64,000 bases of DNA from contig PYIU01000001.1 of assembly GCA_003415625.1 (NCBI GenBank), positions 4,588,746 through 4,652,745 on the forward strand, read 5' to 3'. Position 1 is the first letter of the stretch, and the number at the start of each line of letters is the position of its first letter. Of the stretch, positions 1 to 11,310 are shown piece after piece. This DNA is from Aquanectria penicillioides. Its lineage: Eukaryota; Ascomycota; Sordariomycetes; Hypocreales; Nectriaceae. The position numbers and the translations under genes are program-made. The notes beneath the pieces were generated by a model. That model searched no databases and had not been told where the DNA came from. It saw only the letters and a program-made list of their open reading frames with translations.

Positions 1-266
1 GAGCTTAATAGACAACCATTAAAAGTGGAAAGCCTGGGCGTATATCGTGTTTATTTTTTTCCTCTCCATCTTGCCAACATGCATATGCCACCCCCAAGGG
101 TTGGTTACAATAATGTACAATCGCCTGTGCCAGCTAATCCTACAGAGGCCGCCCCCTCAACCCATCTGCTTCCACGTACGAGAACCCCTTTGTTCATTAA
201 GAGGTCTCTTTCCACATCGACTCGAAATCCCCGTTTGAGCGTCGTCTATTCCATCAAAACATAGAC

Positions 267-962
267 TTAGGTGTCCTGCTTGGCCTCAGACTTCTCTTTC
301 TTTGCGTTCTGCTCCTCTAGTATCTTGTCCCATTTGGGGTCTAAGGCCACATCGTTTGACCACTTCACCTCGCCTGACAGCATCTGCTTAGCGAGATCGG
401 CGAGCTGCTCTCGTTCCTTGGTCTTTGGCTCCTTGCTCTTCAAGGGAATCTGGTAGCGTTGTCGCATAATGTGCTCCTGGTTGCGCTTCTCCATGAGCTC
501 CTCACGCATCTTCCACAGCTGGTTGCTCCATGCATCCTTGTTCTCCGGCAGCTCGGGCCACTGGAAGGGCTTGGCCAACTCAACAGTCATAATCTTCAAG
601 GGTTGAGGGCGGTACCACGAACGCGAGTACGAGTTGCGTTGAGTGAGGGGCTGTGACTTGACGTATGCTCGGACCTTGGTGACCTCGACATTGTAGAGAT
701 TCCACAGGTAGTCTCGGAGATCAAACTTGGTGAATCGCAGAGGCACCTTGAAGCAGGCCTCGTTGGGAGGGAGGTGTTCTTTTCGGAGGAAAGTGATGAC
801 ATGGTTTGGCCTGGATGAGAAAACTAGGTCAGAGAAGAGGCACGAGGGCAGGGATCGGCAGGGCGGGATGAAGGGGTCCCGGGGTACTCACAGGAAAACC
901 TGCTTCTGTCCCAGCTTGAAGCCAGGCAATTGGCGTGCCACCGTCTTCGCTACTTCGGACAT
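267..962 (-). CDS. MRP20: Mitochondrial large-subunit ribosomal protein uL23m
   Basis: Structural protein of the mitochondrial 54S ribosomal subunit; in yeast Mrp20 sits near the peptide exit tunnel. Two exons, 962-892 and 810-267, give about 204 residues. Exon 1 encodes MSEVAKTVARQLPGFKLGQ and the 81-nt intron starts GTGAGT. Exon 2 carries the uL23 core, with the hallmark block FTKFDLRDYLWNLYNVEV followed by KVRAYVKS, and a Lys/Glu-rich C-terminal tail. The start is chosen because exon 1 splices in frame and the nearest Met inside exon 2 would truncate the conserved core. The gene is divergent from the unknown gene at 1430 with a 467-bp shared upstream region. Family assignment rests on recognition of the sequence. 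Confidence 0.88.
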
Positions 963-1429
963 GGTTGTGGTTGTGCCTGATGAGGTTGTCGCGATCGGTC
1001 AATCTGAAGACGTGAAGAATTTCGGACGACTGACGTCTGATTGGCCTCAGCGGCGAAAGAGAACTTCCGGGGGCGTGTGCGGCGGTGCACGGCTTACCGA
1101 GCTTGATGCGCGCACACCCCCACCTGCCAGTTCACAATGGGTCGGTGAATATCTCGCTTCCTTTCAAGATTTATGCGCAAACATTCACAATGACGTTGTG
1201 AACGAAGACGAGCCTGGTGAGTACTTGGGCTCTGTCTTTGTTTTTCGGCAGTTGTGTGCGCCTTTGTGGAAGGCTTGCATCGCAAACTACGTCGTTTTCG
1301 CTATCACGGTTGCACTTGTTCTCAGCCACGCTTGAGCCTACAAAGAACAGAAAGAAACCAGAGCATTTCAAGACGGGGCCATCAACAAACCAGACTCCCG
1401 GAAGCCTATATACTGTCTGGAGAAAAAAG
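963..1429. promoter_or_regulatory. Divergent intergenic region, uL23m / unknown gene
   Basis: This region lies between two divergently oriented start codons and must hold both promoters and 5' leaders. I see no convincing TATA box. The right half is an open frame that could extend the right-hand gene upstream, but it does not look coding. Confidence 0.4.
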
Positions 1430-2824
1430 ATGGAACAAGATTTTGACAAAGGGGTCTCCCAGACTCCTCCATCTGACCAACCAACGCCACGACCAACTCG
1501 AAATGTCAGTGTTAGTGCGCAAGTAAAAATGGAGCCGAAGACTCCCATAGTTGCTCAAAACAAACGACGACGTCAATCTTCCGAGGATTTCGAAACTTCG
1601 TTTGAATTGAATCTTATCGAAGAAATGGAGCAAGAGAAGACTCGATATCCTGGGGCTAGCAGTTGGGCCTCAGACGAGGAGCGGCTCTTCGAAATTCTGT
1701 ATCAGCGTCAGGATCTTCCCATGCTACCATCAACTTGGGACATTGATTTTAGTGGTGTACCCATCTCTGATGTGATATTTCAAACGTCCGAGCGGTTTCC
1801 TCCAATAATATATGCCCACTCCAAAGACTTTCGAGGTAAGCATTCAGTGCAGCTATGGAAGACCGACTGGTAACCTTTGATAGCAACCACGGCGCTCATG
1901 CGATTGATCGACCTCACTTCGAGGGTTAGAACCAATATACAAGTTGGCTTCCGCCAGAAAGTTCCGGCAATCATCAAGCGCGAGTTTGACAAGTACTTGA
2001 GCTGGGCAGCCCAGGATGGCCACTACGACCGCCTGCGCATCGTTCCAAACATTGTAACCGAGGTCATCGACACCACGATGCCGGAAGAAGAGATAACAGA
2101 GTACATTCAAAATCGAATGCGTTCTCTGGGACGGCTTCAGCGCGAATTTCTCAGGGAGGATAGGGACCCCGAATTCTGGGACGTGGTGAAGCCAAGCATT
2201 ATGGTGTCGCCCAAGGTGAAAATCGAGCCCGAAGATGAGTCGCTCAGTTTGGGAAGTTGGCCCAAGGCCGGGACAAGGAAATTCGATGTAGCCTTCGGTC
2301 CCGACGAACTTTCCATTGACTCGCCAAATCGAAAGCAGGCGACAGAGGTAGACGTTGGGCCAAAAAGACGTCGACTGTTTCTAAGCCCAACGTCAACCGG
2401 GGTCGACGAGCTCTTGCAAGATCCGCCAGGAGAAGACCCATTCCAACCGACGAACCCTCCTCGTTCGAAGGGGATCAAGGTCGAGCCTGCGTCAGGCGGG
2501 AGCCCACCGAAAATAACTTCATCTCCTTTGCATCTTCAAAACCCCAAAACTCCGACTCGCGCGACATACCGCCGTCACCCACCCGTAGTATACGGGCTTT
2601 TCATCCTCAACTCGTCAGTTTTGCTACTTACCGTCGATGCCTCAAAGGACGACACTGCCTACGTCAGCTTCCATGTCCAGGCGAACTTTCAAGATCAACA
2701 CCAGAGCATATGGAATGCTCTCACTATCGCCATTGCTGTCTGTCGTGCTCGAGATGAGCTCATGACTCGGCTGTCTGATTTTGAGGAACTGCCTGTTATT
2801 GAAGATAGTGACCCTGATGCGTGA
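1430..2824 (+). CDS. Unknown protein with three psi-K-x-E-P SUMO-type motifs
   Basis: Two exons, 1430-1835 and 1884-2824, joined across a 48-nt intron (GTAAGC...ATAG), give 448 residues. I do not recognise the family. Residues about 80-260 form the most protein-like part, rich in hydrophobic and charged residues (WDIDFSGVPISDVIF, RLIDLTSRVRTNIQ). The middle is disordered and Pro/Ser-rich with a basic KRRR patch. The C-terminus is again ordered (FQDQHQSIWNALTIAIAV) and ends in an acidic tail. Three copies of a sumoylation-type motif stand out: VKMEPKTP, VKIEPEDE and IKVEPAS. This suggests a nuclear, chromatin- or telomere-type protein, which is inference only. The ATG at 1430 is preferred over in-frame upstream sequence, which looks like leader. 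Confidence 0.72.
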
Positions 2825-3394
2825 GGACTGAGGACCTAGCGCTGCGCTTGTAGATGGATTTTTGTTGTTTGAAGGGATGGTATGGTGTTCGATTCACGAC
2901 GTCCTGTGTTCTGTTCTCTTTTTTCTGGAGTATACCCTGTTTTTATGTTCAACTATTGCAGATACCCTCTATTACGGCAATGCGAGACGGCCGTGACTAG
3001 CACTCTGATTTTGTCACTTACCAAATCAAATAGATTCATGCTTGAATTTTAGCTCCTCCATATGAAATTCACGATGCCAAAACGGATATTCCAAACAGAG
3101 TTGAAACCAGAGAGGCTCTATTTTCATTGCTCTCTATATCTATGATCGTATCTGATATGACGGATCCGAGGATCTGATCCCTTCTATTCCCAACGCCCAA
3201 CAATGACGGCTGCCCACTGCCCACACGTCTCTTCTATCTGTACATACATGGCCATCACAATCATCTACCTAGAGGGATTTCTCTTTTGTAACAACAAAAA
3301 AAGGTGGGGGATTTTCGAAACGTCGGGCCGGGTGGGAAAATGACAAGCCCAAAAAATAATAGGCAATAAAACAAGGTAAATGAAGGGGGAGGTT
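2825..3394. other. Convergent 3' intergenic spacer
   Basis: This spacer lies between two converging genes and holds their 3' ends. It is moderately AT-rich, with an A-run and AATAATA/AATAAAA-like stretches near 3353-3372 that could serve polyadenylation of the leftward gene. I see no gene. Confidence 0.4.
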
Positions 3395-4749
3395 CTAAAT
3401 ATCCTCGCGCTCAACGGGCATCAAAACCTCTAGTTGGCGAAGTAGTCGTTGGTACAAGAACAGCATGCAGCCGCTCTGAATGAAGGTCCACACGCCTCGG
3501 GGCCCGACGCCCCGGAACCACCCGGCAACGCCTTCAGTTCGGTAGATGACCTTGAGGCCGGTAATAACAGAGGAGGCCTCGAGAGCGACGGCGCCAGGTT
3601 TGGGTCGATGAGTGTTGGGGGAAGAGGTTGAGATGTGACGTATTTGAGGGTTGGGGTCTTTCGGATGTCGGGAGTCGGCGGGTTGGTTGACCTGGGTTTG
3701 GAGGCGTGTCTTGACGACGTCGAGGGGGCAGGTTATGACACCGGCGAGACCTCCAGCGCTGGCGCCGGTGAGAAGCTCGAGAGGAACACCAATATCGCGG
3801 CTCTTCTTGTACTGGCGGGCCCAAGTGGTAAATTGCTCCCAGAACATGAACTGCAGGGCAGAGAAGGGCAGATCTCGGTAGAGGGTTGCCTTGTAACCGT
3901 AGAAGAGGGCAGAAGCGCCTTCGGTGCGAACAATTGTGCGCGCGGCGTCGATGGTTCCACGGTAGTTGTAGCCGGAATGGAAGTGAGGGTTGTTGAATCG
4001 GCCCTGAAGCTGCAATCGAGTTTTTAAGACTTCGGAGGGGACATAGACGATAGACGAAGCAAGATCTCCGAGAAACCCTAGTCATGAATAGTTAGCATTT
4101 GTGACCGAATGATTACAACACCGTGGTTAAGGAAAACTCACCTGCTGAAAGATAGGCAAGATGCTGTTGGAGACCATGGTCGATCAGGAATCGTTTACTC
4201 CACTCGTAGGTACCGAAAAAGAGGACAGTGCCGGGGAACGAGCCGCTCAATGCCGGGATCCAACCACCATAGAGACCTCTTCTAATGCCCTCCTGCCTCC
4301 AGATGGTGTAATAAGACTGTCCGAGGGACGTGTATTTCGGGGGGATGTGGGGATCGCCCTGTTGTCTCGTCTTGACGGTGTCGAGAGAGTGCATCAATAA
4401 ATCGCCCGTGGACCCTCCAATGCCTCCCGCAATCATAGCCTGCCATTGAGCCCATGTTAGCATTTCGCTCCCAAACTATGCTTCAATCGTCCCGGCGAAA
4501 GCCCCCAAAAGCAACAATCGGTAAACACACATGGAGGTAGGGCGGGCGGCCTTCGGACTCGACATCATCGTTTGTCATGTTCTGATCAAAGGAGGTTCCG
4601 GCACTGTTACTATCCAAGCGACGGCCCGTCTGACCGGCATGGCGATGCTCCGGAGAGGTCGCGTATTCGCTGGCGGCAACGGCAGTCGCAGTCGTCGTCG
4701 TCGTTCCCGGGGCGAAGACGAGGCTCGAGTCTTGAAGACCTAGGGGCAT
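3395..4749 (-). CDS. MME1: Mitochondrial carrier, Mme1-type (magnesium exporter family)
   Basis: Inner-membrane solute carrier. Three exons, 4749-4531, 4439-4142 and 4077-3395, give 399 residues. The first intron ends with a clear branch site (GCTAACA) and CAG. Three Solcar repeats are visible through their PX[DE]XX[KR] signatures: SLDTVKTRQQ (Ser replacing Pro), PSEVLKTRLQ and PLDVVKTRLQ. The blocks MHSLDTVKTRQQGDP and YVPSEVLKTRLQLQGRFNNP match yeast YMR166C/Mme1 as I know it. That protein is reported to export Mg2+ from the mitochondrial matrix. A 70-residue N-terminal extension rich in Thr, Ala and Asp precedes the first repeat and is probably not conserved. A loop with a Pro/Ser-rich insert lies before the last helices. 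Substrate is inferred from orthology. Confidence 0.87.
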
Positions 4750-5480
4750 TCTCCGAGGAGGAAAAAAAGGGAACGGCGCGCGGGATAGCGGATGCGGCGA
4801 GATCTCGGCTGTAGCGCAGCGGGAAAGGTAGAAGAGAGAGGAGGGAGGAGAGAAGGACCCCGGAATGTCGCTGGAGAGTCGGCAGGGATGCCGGAGAGGA
4901 GAGGGGAGAGGGCGAGGCGGGAGGAGATGCTCGGAGTCGGTGTCGCGTGGCGGCCGAGATGGCGATAAGTGATGTCGAGAAATTTGTTGGTTTTGGGGGT
5001 CCTTGGAGATGCGCTTTCCCTGGCGGGCGATTGTGGCTCGTGGCTTTGGGCGATGAATATCGGGTCTTTGGGCCTTTCAGTGGTCAAATGGCCCGGCTGC
5101 TGCCGGGACAGGCGCTGGGGCTGAATGCTGGCCGCTGTAATGGTGCAGTGTATGTACACGCCACAGCATCTGGATTTTTCCTCTTCGCCCAATCTGGACC
5201 GACTGGCCCGGAATATTTCCATCATGGCCCGTGCGCCTTAACGGACGAGATGTCTGAACCAATTTGACTGGTGAACAACCGGAACGCAATCAATGAATGA
5301 ACTACGTTTGTGGAATCAAAATTAGCGGACTTGTTCCTAGAGGAAAGCAGATTGGAGATTATGATTTCATGTAGTTGGATGGTTGTACATCAATGCCTGT
5401 TCTATCCTGAGTAGTATTGCCCATTGTTTCGTACCTTGCGCCCGATAATCATGCATGCAGCTATATTGCTCTCCAAATCA
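4750..5480. other. Intergenic: upstream of the carrier gene, downstream of IMP2
   Basis: Holds the carrier gene's leader and promoter on the left, a GA-rich stretch at 4800-4940, and the 3' flank of IMP2. No gene is supported. Confidence 0.4.
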
Positions 5481-6160
5481 TCACTCTGAAAATTCGGTTC
5501 GATTCACTCTATCCGCCGCCGCAGAATGCTCCCACCACTTCAGCGTCCCAAACTTTCGAAAAGGATACACGACATGCGTGACCCTTCCCGTCAAAAGTTG
5601 CTTCGACACAGGCCCGTAAGTGTTGCTGTCAAGACTTGATCCTGGCGGCCCGTCGCCTTCCACCCACACGTGGCCCTGAGGGACCCTTACTGTGGGCAAC
5701 GGGTGAGGCGCCTTGGTCTGTACCACGTCATTCTCCAAGGCGACCACCCGCTTGATGGCGATTTTCTCTGGGTGCATTGGGCTCCTGGAGTTGTCATTGT
5801 TAACTTGGTTTCTGCCCGCTTCCTCTGAGCGTATGTAGGTTTTGGAGAAGCGGCCCTAAAACATCATGCCCAAACATACCGGAGGGTCACCACCATTCCT
5901 CTCTTGAGATTCTCCTGCGGGGACCACTTCCAGTTGAAGATGAGATCTCGTCGCAGTGTCGAGTCCTTCTCATCGTTGAACAGCGGGTACATCGAGTTGC
6001 CGTCCACAAGCGTTAGCTCCGCTACGTGAAGGTTGAACATGGCGATGACGGGGATCCAAGTCGCGAAGCCAACCAATTTCAATGCCGTGGCCCGGAGGAT
6101 GCTGGGTTGGCCGGCGCCGCCAGCGCCGCTAACTCGGCCCCATATTGAACCAAGAGCCAT
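5481..6160 (-). CDS. IMP2: Mitochondrial inner membrane protease subunit 2
   Basis: Signal-peptidase-I-like serine protease that removes bipartite presequences on the intermembrane-space side of the inner membrane, acting with Imp1. Two exons, 6160-5880 and 5784-5481, joined across a 95-nt intron (GTATGT...CCAG), give 194 residues. An N-terminal membrane segment (about 26-46) is followed by the catalytic Ser56 in DGNSMYP. The general-base Lys105 lies in KIAIKRVVAL, and the intron falls between the two catalytic boxes. Downstream the conserved GHVWVEGD and DSNTYGPVS boxes follow, the latter typical of Imp2. Length fits the family (yeast 177). It is transcribed in the same direction as the carrier gene on its left but is separated by 0.7 kb, so it is an independent unit. 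Confidence 0.92.
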
Positions 6161-6788
6161 GGGGCGCCGGGTTTTTGATTTCGTTTACCTTCGTCGTTGC
6201 AAAGCGGCGTCGTCAAACATTGCTTATGAGATGAGCACGATGTGAGAGGTTCGGATGAGACAGACGTCTAAGCTTTTCTCGGCTAGTCCCGCCGCCCGCC
6301 ATTCGCACCCTTGGTCGCATGCCCCCATGCCTCAAATCGACAGAAAATGATATACTCAAATTGAGCCTCACGTTTATACAGACTGCTACCCATACTTTTT
6401 GATGCCGCACCAATAGTGAATCCTCCAGTTGAATGCATCGATATGACCACAAATAAATCTGACCCGCAGCCGAGCTCAATCAGAATGCCGCGGTGCACAT
6501 CCCCACACCTCACCAGCACACAGACCTCACACACTCGGGGAAACCGTGCCGTAACAAATTGAATCGTGAAAAAGCCGTGTTAGACGCCACTTCCTACTTG
6601 AATAACTACATAAATGTCGAACTTTTGTGATGCTGTTGCAGCCTGGGCAGACGCCTTCTGCCCGTCTCCCAAACCGCGTCTAAAGACACCGTTCTTCGTC
6701 CGACGCCCCTGTTTGAGGGCTCACCTGGGACTGCGTGAGCAGACCTGCCGATTCAGCTCGTCCCAGTGTGGTTTATCCCACCAATCTC
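6161..6788. other. Intergenic, IMP2 upstream / eIF2alpha 3' flank
   Basis: Holds the IMP2 promoter and the 3' flank of the eIF2alpha gene. No gene, repeat or RNA is recognised. Confidence 0.35.
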
Positions 6789-7875
6789 TTAGATGGTCTC
6801 GGGGATGTTGTCGTCGCTATCGCTCATACTCTCGTCGCCGCTGACCTCGGCGTTCTCGCGCTCGCGCTTCTCCATCAGAGCCTGAAGCTCAGCATCATCG
6901 CTCTCCGTAACAGCCTTAGGCTCCATCTTGATGACCAGGTTGCCACCTGCCGACTCAATGCTCTTTTTAATCTCAATAATAGCCTCTTCCAATCGGCTAA
7001 TTCCCAGGCTCTTGTCGAGGCAGGTGTTGGTAAGGACGTACAGGGGAGGAGAAACAAGCTTGACCTTGACCTGGGATTCATCGGTGTTCTTGGCCTCAGC
7101 GGTGCGCAGAGCGGTCTTGACGGCATCGATACCCTCGTAGCCGAAGCAAGTGACCTCGATATCAGCTCGAACCTTGGTCGGTTGGGGAGTAAGTCGCTTG
7201 CTAATGTAGAGCTTAAGCTCATCGGAGACAATCTGGTTGGGGAAGGAGGTGTCGTTCCAAACCTCGGGGTTGCTTCAAAAAGGTTAGAACAAGGCTCCAA
7301 AATAAAGCATTTGTGAAACTAACGTGATGGAGAGCTTGAAGGCGTCCAGAGCATGACCATACTTCTTGTTGAGAGGCCAGGCTATGCTCTCATACAAGGA
7401 CTCGATGGGGTTCTGGGTCTTCTCGGCGACGTGTCGCATGATGGAATGGACCATCTTGCTCTTATTGTATCGCTCCTCGCACTTCACAATGTCTTCGGGA
7501 GACACTCGTCGTTTCGACAAATCAATATATCCTAACCCCGTGTGAGTTCTCATTCGAAATCGCTCAGGCCTTGGTTGGGCTTACCCTTCTCCTTGTCTAC
7601 ACGGAGCACCACGACGACCTCATTGCGACCAACTCGGATGAGCTTCTGGATACTTCGAATACGTCGTCGCGAAAGCTCGGAAAGAAGAATCATGCCGTCG
7701 ATGTTGTCGTACTCAAGCAGCTTGACGTAGGCACCCATCTCGGCGATCTGGAGTGGGTCAGAACGGGCGCATCCAAATGGTCCAAGATTCGACTGACCTG
7801 CTTCACATTGACCATGACGAAGCTATCGATCTCCGGGTACTTCTCCTCGTAAAAACGGCAGTTTGTTAACGACAT
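6789..7875 (-). CDS. SUI2: Translation initiation factor eIF2 alpha subunit
   Basis: Subunit of the eIF2 ternary complex that brings initiator tRNA to the 40S subunit, and the target of Gcn2-type kinases. Four exons, 7875-7798, 7747-7585, 7531-7324 and 7272-6789, give 310 residues (family about 300). The S1/OB domain holds [17 protein letters not shown]; Ser52 (Ser51 in mature numbering) with its RRR context is intact, so the protein should be controllable by phosphorylation. A helical domain ([17 protein letters not shown]) and the alpha/beta C-terminal domain follow. The tail is acidic ([11 protein letters not shown]). The start Met begins [10 protein letters not shown], which is universal in the family. 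It is divergent from BUB3 with a 416-bp shared region. Confidence 0.97.
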
Positions 7876-8291
7876 CTTGGCGGTATTGTCGAGGAATCGA
7901 GGTTCGGTCGGTTTTTGGAGAGAAAGAGGTGGGGTTTGGATCTCGAGTTCGCCTTTTGCACTCGCAAGTCGGGGGTTTAAAAATGGCCGAAAAGTCTGGT
8001 AGAATGGGTTCTTTCGGTGGTGGTAACTTCAGCCCGTCACTCGTCGATTTTCTCGTGGTCGGGTCGTAAATCGTTTCTCTTGGAGGGGAAGGTCACGGAT
8101 GAGGAGTCATAATTTTGACATTTTACGATGCCGATAGATGATGGTGGGGTGTGGCGGGGTGTGGCTCATTTTGGGGCGGTAAGACCTGGCAGAACAGATT
8201 AGCTCTGTGACGATGGAAGCTATCGCCACGTGACTAAGCAAGTAAACATTGAAAGCTTCACCTGCGATTCTCGATACGCGCGCATCCAAAC
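7876..8291. promoter_or_regulatory. Divergent promoter region eIF2alpha / BUB3
   Basis: This 416-bp region separates two divergent start codons and must contain both promoters. No TATA box or repeated motif is obvious. Confidence 0.4.
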
Positions 8292-9503
8292 ATGGCTCCT
8301 GGTAAGTTCTGGGATGGCCCATCTTTCTCTCTGGGTAACACGGTTCTAATTATGTCCTAGCGACGCAATACGAATTGTCCCCGCCTCCGGGCGATGCGGT
8401 ATCCTCCATCTCCTTCGCGCCCTCTTCTACGACTAAGCTCCTTGTCTCGTCATGGGACAAGAAAGTCTATTTTTACGATATCGCGGGCGGCGCTGGCGAG
8501 ACGAACTTGATAAACACCTATGAGCATCGCGCGCCGGTGTTAGACGTTTGCTTTGGGGCTGATGACAGCGAGGCTTTCTCTGCGGGCATGGACTGGGCGG
8601 TCAACAGGTAACCACACCTCAAATGTATTCGCTCCTTGAGATTGGTGGAACTGACGATATGATTCAGAATTGACCTAGAAAGCGGAGAGAAGACTCTCCT
8701 CAGCAAGCATGCGGCGCCAGTGCGCTGTGTGGTCTACAGCCGCTCTCATTGTTCGTGCGCCCATACCTACCCTCGTATCAAGCTAACAGGCAGATAGCCA
8801 TTCTTGTCTCCGCATCATGGATTGCAGCCTCAACCTCCACAACCTCAAAGATCCTTCGAGCACTCCCATTCGAGTTGCTCTTCCAGGAAAACCTCATGCG
8901 CTAGCTGCTAGCCCGACTAAAGTTGTTGTCGCCATGACGGGACGTGTCATCAACATTTACGATCTGAACGCCATCGTGGACCTGTTCGCTACTGGCTCCA
9001 CTGAACTTAAGCCATGGCAACAGCGCGAATCCTCCCTACGTTACCTAACAAGAGCTGTTTCTTGCATGCCAAATGATGCTGGATATGCTACCAGCAGCAT
9101 CGAGGGCCGAGTTGCCGTGGAGTGGTTCGAGGACACTGCTGAATCTCAAGCTCGCAAATATGCCTTCAAGTGCCATCGCCAAGCAGCAGCGGATGGTGAT
9201 GGAGATATCGTCTATCCTGTAAATGCGCTAGCCTTCCATCCCCTCCATGGAACCTTTGCATCTGGAGGTGGTGATGGAACTGCGGCTCTTTGGGATGCTG
9301 AGGCGAAGCGACGACTCAAACAATACCAAAAATTCCCCAACAGCGTTGCAGCGTTAGCATTCTCCAACGATGGAAAGTACTTGGCCATTGGAGTATGTCC
9401 CGGGTTTGAGACTGGGCAGGAAGACTATAGCGGTGCTGGCCAGACAGCTGTGTTGGTCCGGGAACTTGGCGAGAACGAGGCGAAGGGCAAGGGCGCCAAG
9501 TAA
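8292..9503 (+). CDS. BUB3: Spindle checkpoint WD40 protein Bub3 (apparent 1-nt lesion in one WD repeat)
   Basis: Kinetochore WD40 propeller of the mitotic checkpoint, binding partner of Bub1/Mad3. Exons are 8292-8301, 8361-8607, 8668-8750 or 8754, and 8798-9503, about 349 residues. The first exon is only 10 nt (MAP plus one base). The hallmark IEGRVAVEWFED and the FHPLHGTFASGGGDGTAALWD repeat identify Bub3. Reading exon 4 in the conserved way gives HSILVSASW and then runs out of frame. The frame of all downstream repeats is recovered only if one G is added in TGGATT (8818-8823). Without an edit, an ORF is kept only by using a GTGCGC donor at 8755, which replaces SILVSASWD with an unrelated string. 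This could be a sequencing error, a real lesion or odd splicing. Confidence 0.88.
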
Positions 9504-9757
9504 GATGGTGTACACGAGAGGGCGGCCTCATCCGAATAGGCGTTCGGGCAGGTGATGGGAACTCGGTTGCGTTTGATTGAAGCTATTCTTCTTGAGCTGA
9601 AGGGGACGTTGACATGTAGATACCCCTACAATAAACTGGATCTTACGAATATCCAGAGTCTTTCCCTTTGATTTTGCAATTTCTCATGCTTGGCAGAACC
9701 TCCTCCAATATTCTAGCATATCTGTTTTCCTATTGATGAACATGTCCGGATCCGGCC

Positions 9758-10666
9758 CTAAGGCTCTGTGCCCAGCGAAGGGCTTCGAGTTCTATCCCTT
9801 CTATTGTCATCAAACATCAGACTAATAGGCAGTAATGTCGATGACAAAGACACCCTTTCCTTTACCTTCGAACCACCTGTGTGTAGAGCCGTCGGATTGG
9901 TTAATCCATAAGAAACATCATTAACATCGAAACCATCGCGGCACTGAAATTCAGGACTGCTTGATGGCGAATCATATGGCCAAGGGATCCTAGTTAGAGC
10001 CCTATAATCTCTGATCTGTACCCCCTTTCGAAGAGTGTATTTCCCTTTCGTCACAATGTCTCGTGGTGCGTTCCGAGGGAGTGGCCTCAACTTCTTCCTT
10101 TGTGGCGTTCTGGTTGAAGGCTCCGTGCATTCGGATGGAACATGGCAAATCGGTGCTGAAGTTCTCTCGGTTCCTACTAAGGTTGAACAGGAGTAAGCGT
10201 TTCATCCTTTACCATAAGATCTAGATCTGCAGTGCCTACCGTTATTTGACCTGGCAGCAACCGAAGAATTCTCTTGAACAGGGCGGATTGATTGGTCCCG
10301 CCTTCTCTTAGAACTGCGCTCGGGGGATTCGTTGCTGATTCTAGGGCTATCACCTGTTCTTCGCCTCTCCTGATCATTATACATGTCCACCTCTTCAGGG
10401 GACTGGTTACTGCAAAATTGTGTTTGGGGTATTCTGCGTCTTGTTAGTGTGATTAGAGAGAGATTGGACAATCAGGAAACACACGTTTCAAGATACTTGA
10501 ACTCGTTCGGTGTAAGAAAGATAGTCTCGAATTCAGAGCGGTCTCCAAGAAATTGGAATTCTGGTCCTAAGCTACGCCTTGCGCGAAGATTTGGACAATT
10601 GGCAGTGTGGTCGTGGTAAGGCTCACTCTTTGCCCTTTCGTCATTGCGAGATGAAAGATGCGCCAT
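9758..10666 (-). CDS. Hypothetical three-exon gene, unknown function
   Basis: A possible gene of 264 residues built from exons 10666-10485, 10433-10240 and 10176-9758. The case rests on two introns that keep frame: the first (51 nt) begins GTGTGT and ends with branch site CACTAACA and GCAG; the second (63 nt) begins GTAGGC and ends TTAG. The product is hydrophilic, rich in Ser, Arg and Asn, with no signal peptide, membrane segment or domain I recognise. The part after the second intron (KGKYTLRKGVQIRDYRAL) looks the most protein-like. An alternative splice near 9890 would give a different C-terminus. It could equally be a decayed gene or chance open frames. Confidence 0.35.
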
Positions 10667-11310
10667 CGTTCTCAGTTTGATCCCAAAAGTGCTATTCACT
10701 TGAACAGGCGTTGCATAAAGACGGAGAATCGACGATTGAGCATTGGCATGTTAGTAAATTAGATGAAGGAAGGAGTAGATGAGTTTTCTTTTTTTACTGT
10801 ATTTGCACGAAGCAGGCAACCCCCCTGTGAATTGCTGCTTGATTTGGCAGGAACAAAGTTTACAAGTAACTGAAGCAGGAGCACCTAGCACTCAGGGATT
10901 CTGTGGTTTAGGCAGTGAATCTAAGATTCAAGATAGCCAATTGAATGGTCCCGATCATTCCCTTGCGACACTTTCCGGGTGTAATGAAGTCCCCGTTTAT
11001 TTGAACCGATTCCGAACAAGCCTAAGGTCGAAATCGCAGACATTCACGTCATCTCTAAACACATGCATTGCAATTGAATGTTTATTTCACTTCATACTGG
11101 GTGTATGCGTTGGAAATACGGTATAATGCGTCAATTTTCTTTTTCTTCGTTCAGGATGTATGAAAAGACGTGGCAATACGTCTACAGACACTGAAGCCCA
11201 AGTATCCATCACCATGGCCCTCTGCTAAGCATACCGCTCCCATCTTGCCACCGATTGAAAGGGGACCGACGAGGTAGCCATCTCCAATAGTGCGACTTGA
11301 AACGGAAGCT
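10667..11310. other. Intergenic, AT-richer
   Basis: Spacer between the hypothetical gene and the 3' end of the aldo-keto reductase. I see no gene or repeat. Confidence 0.35.
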
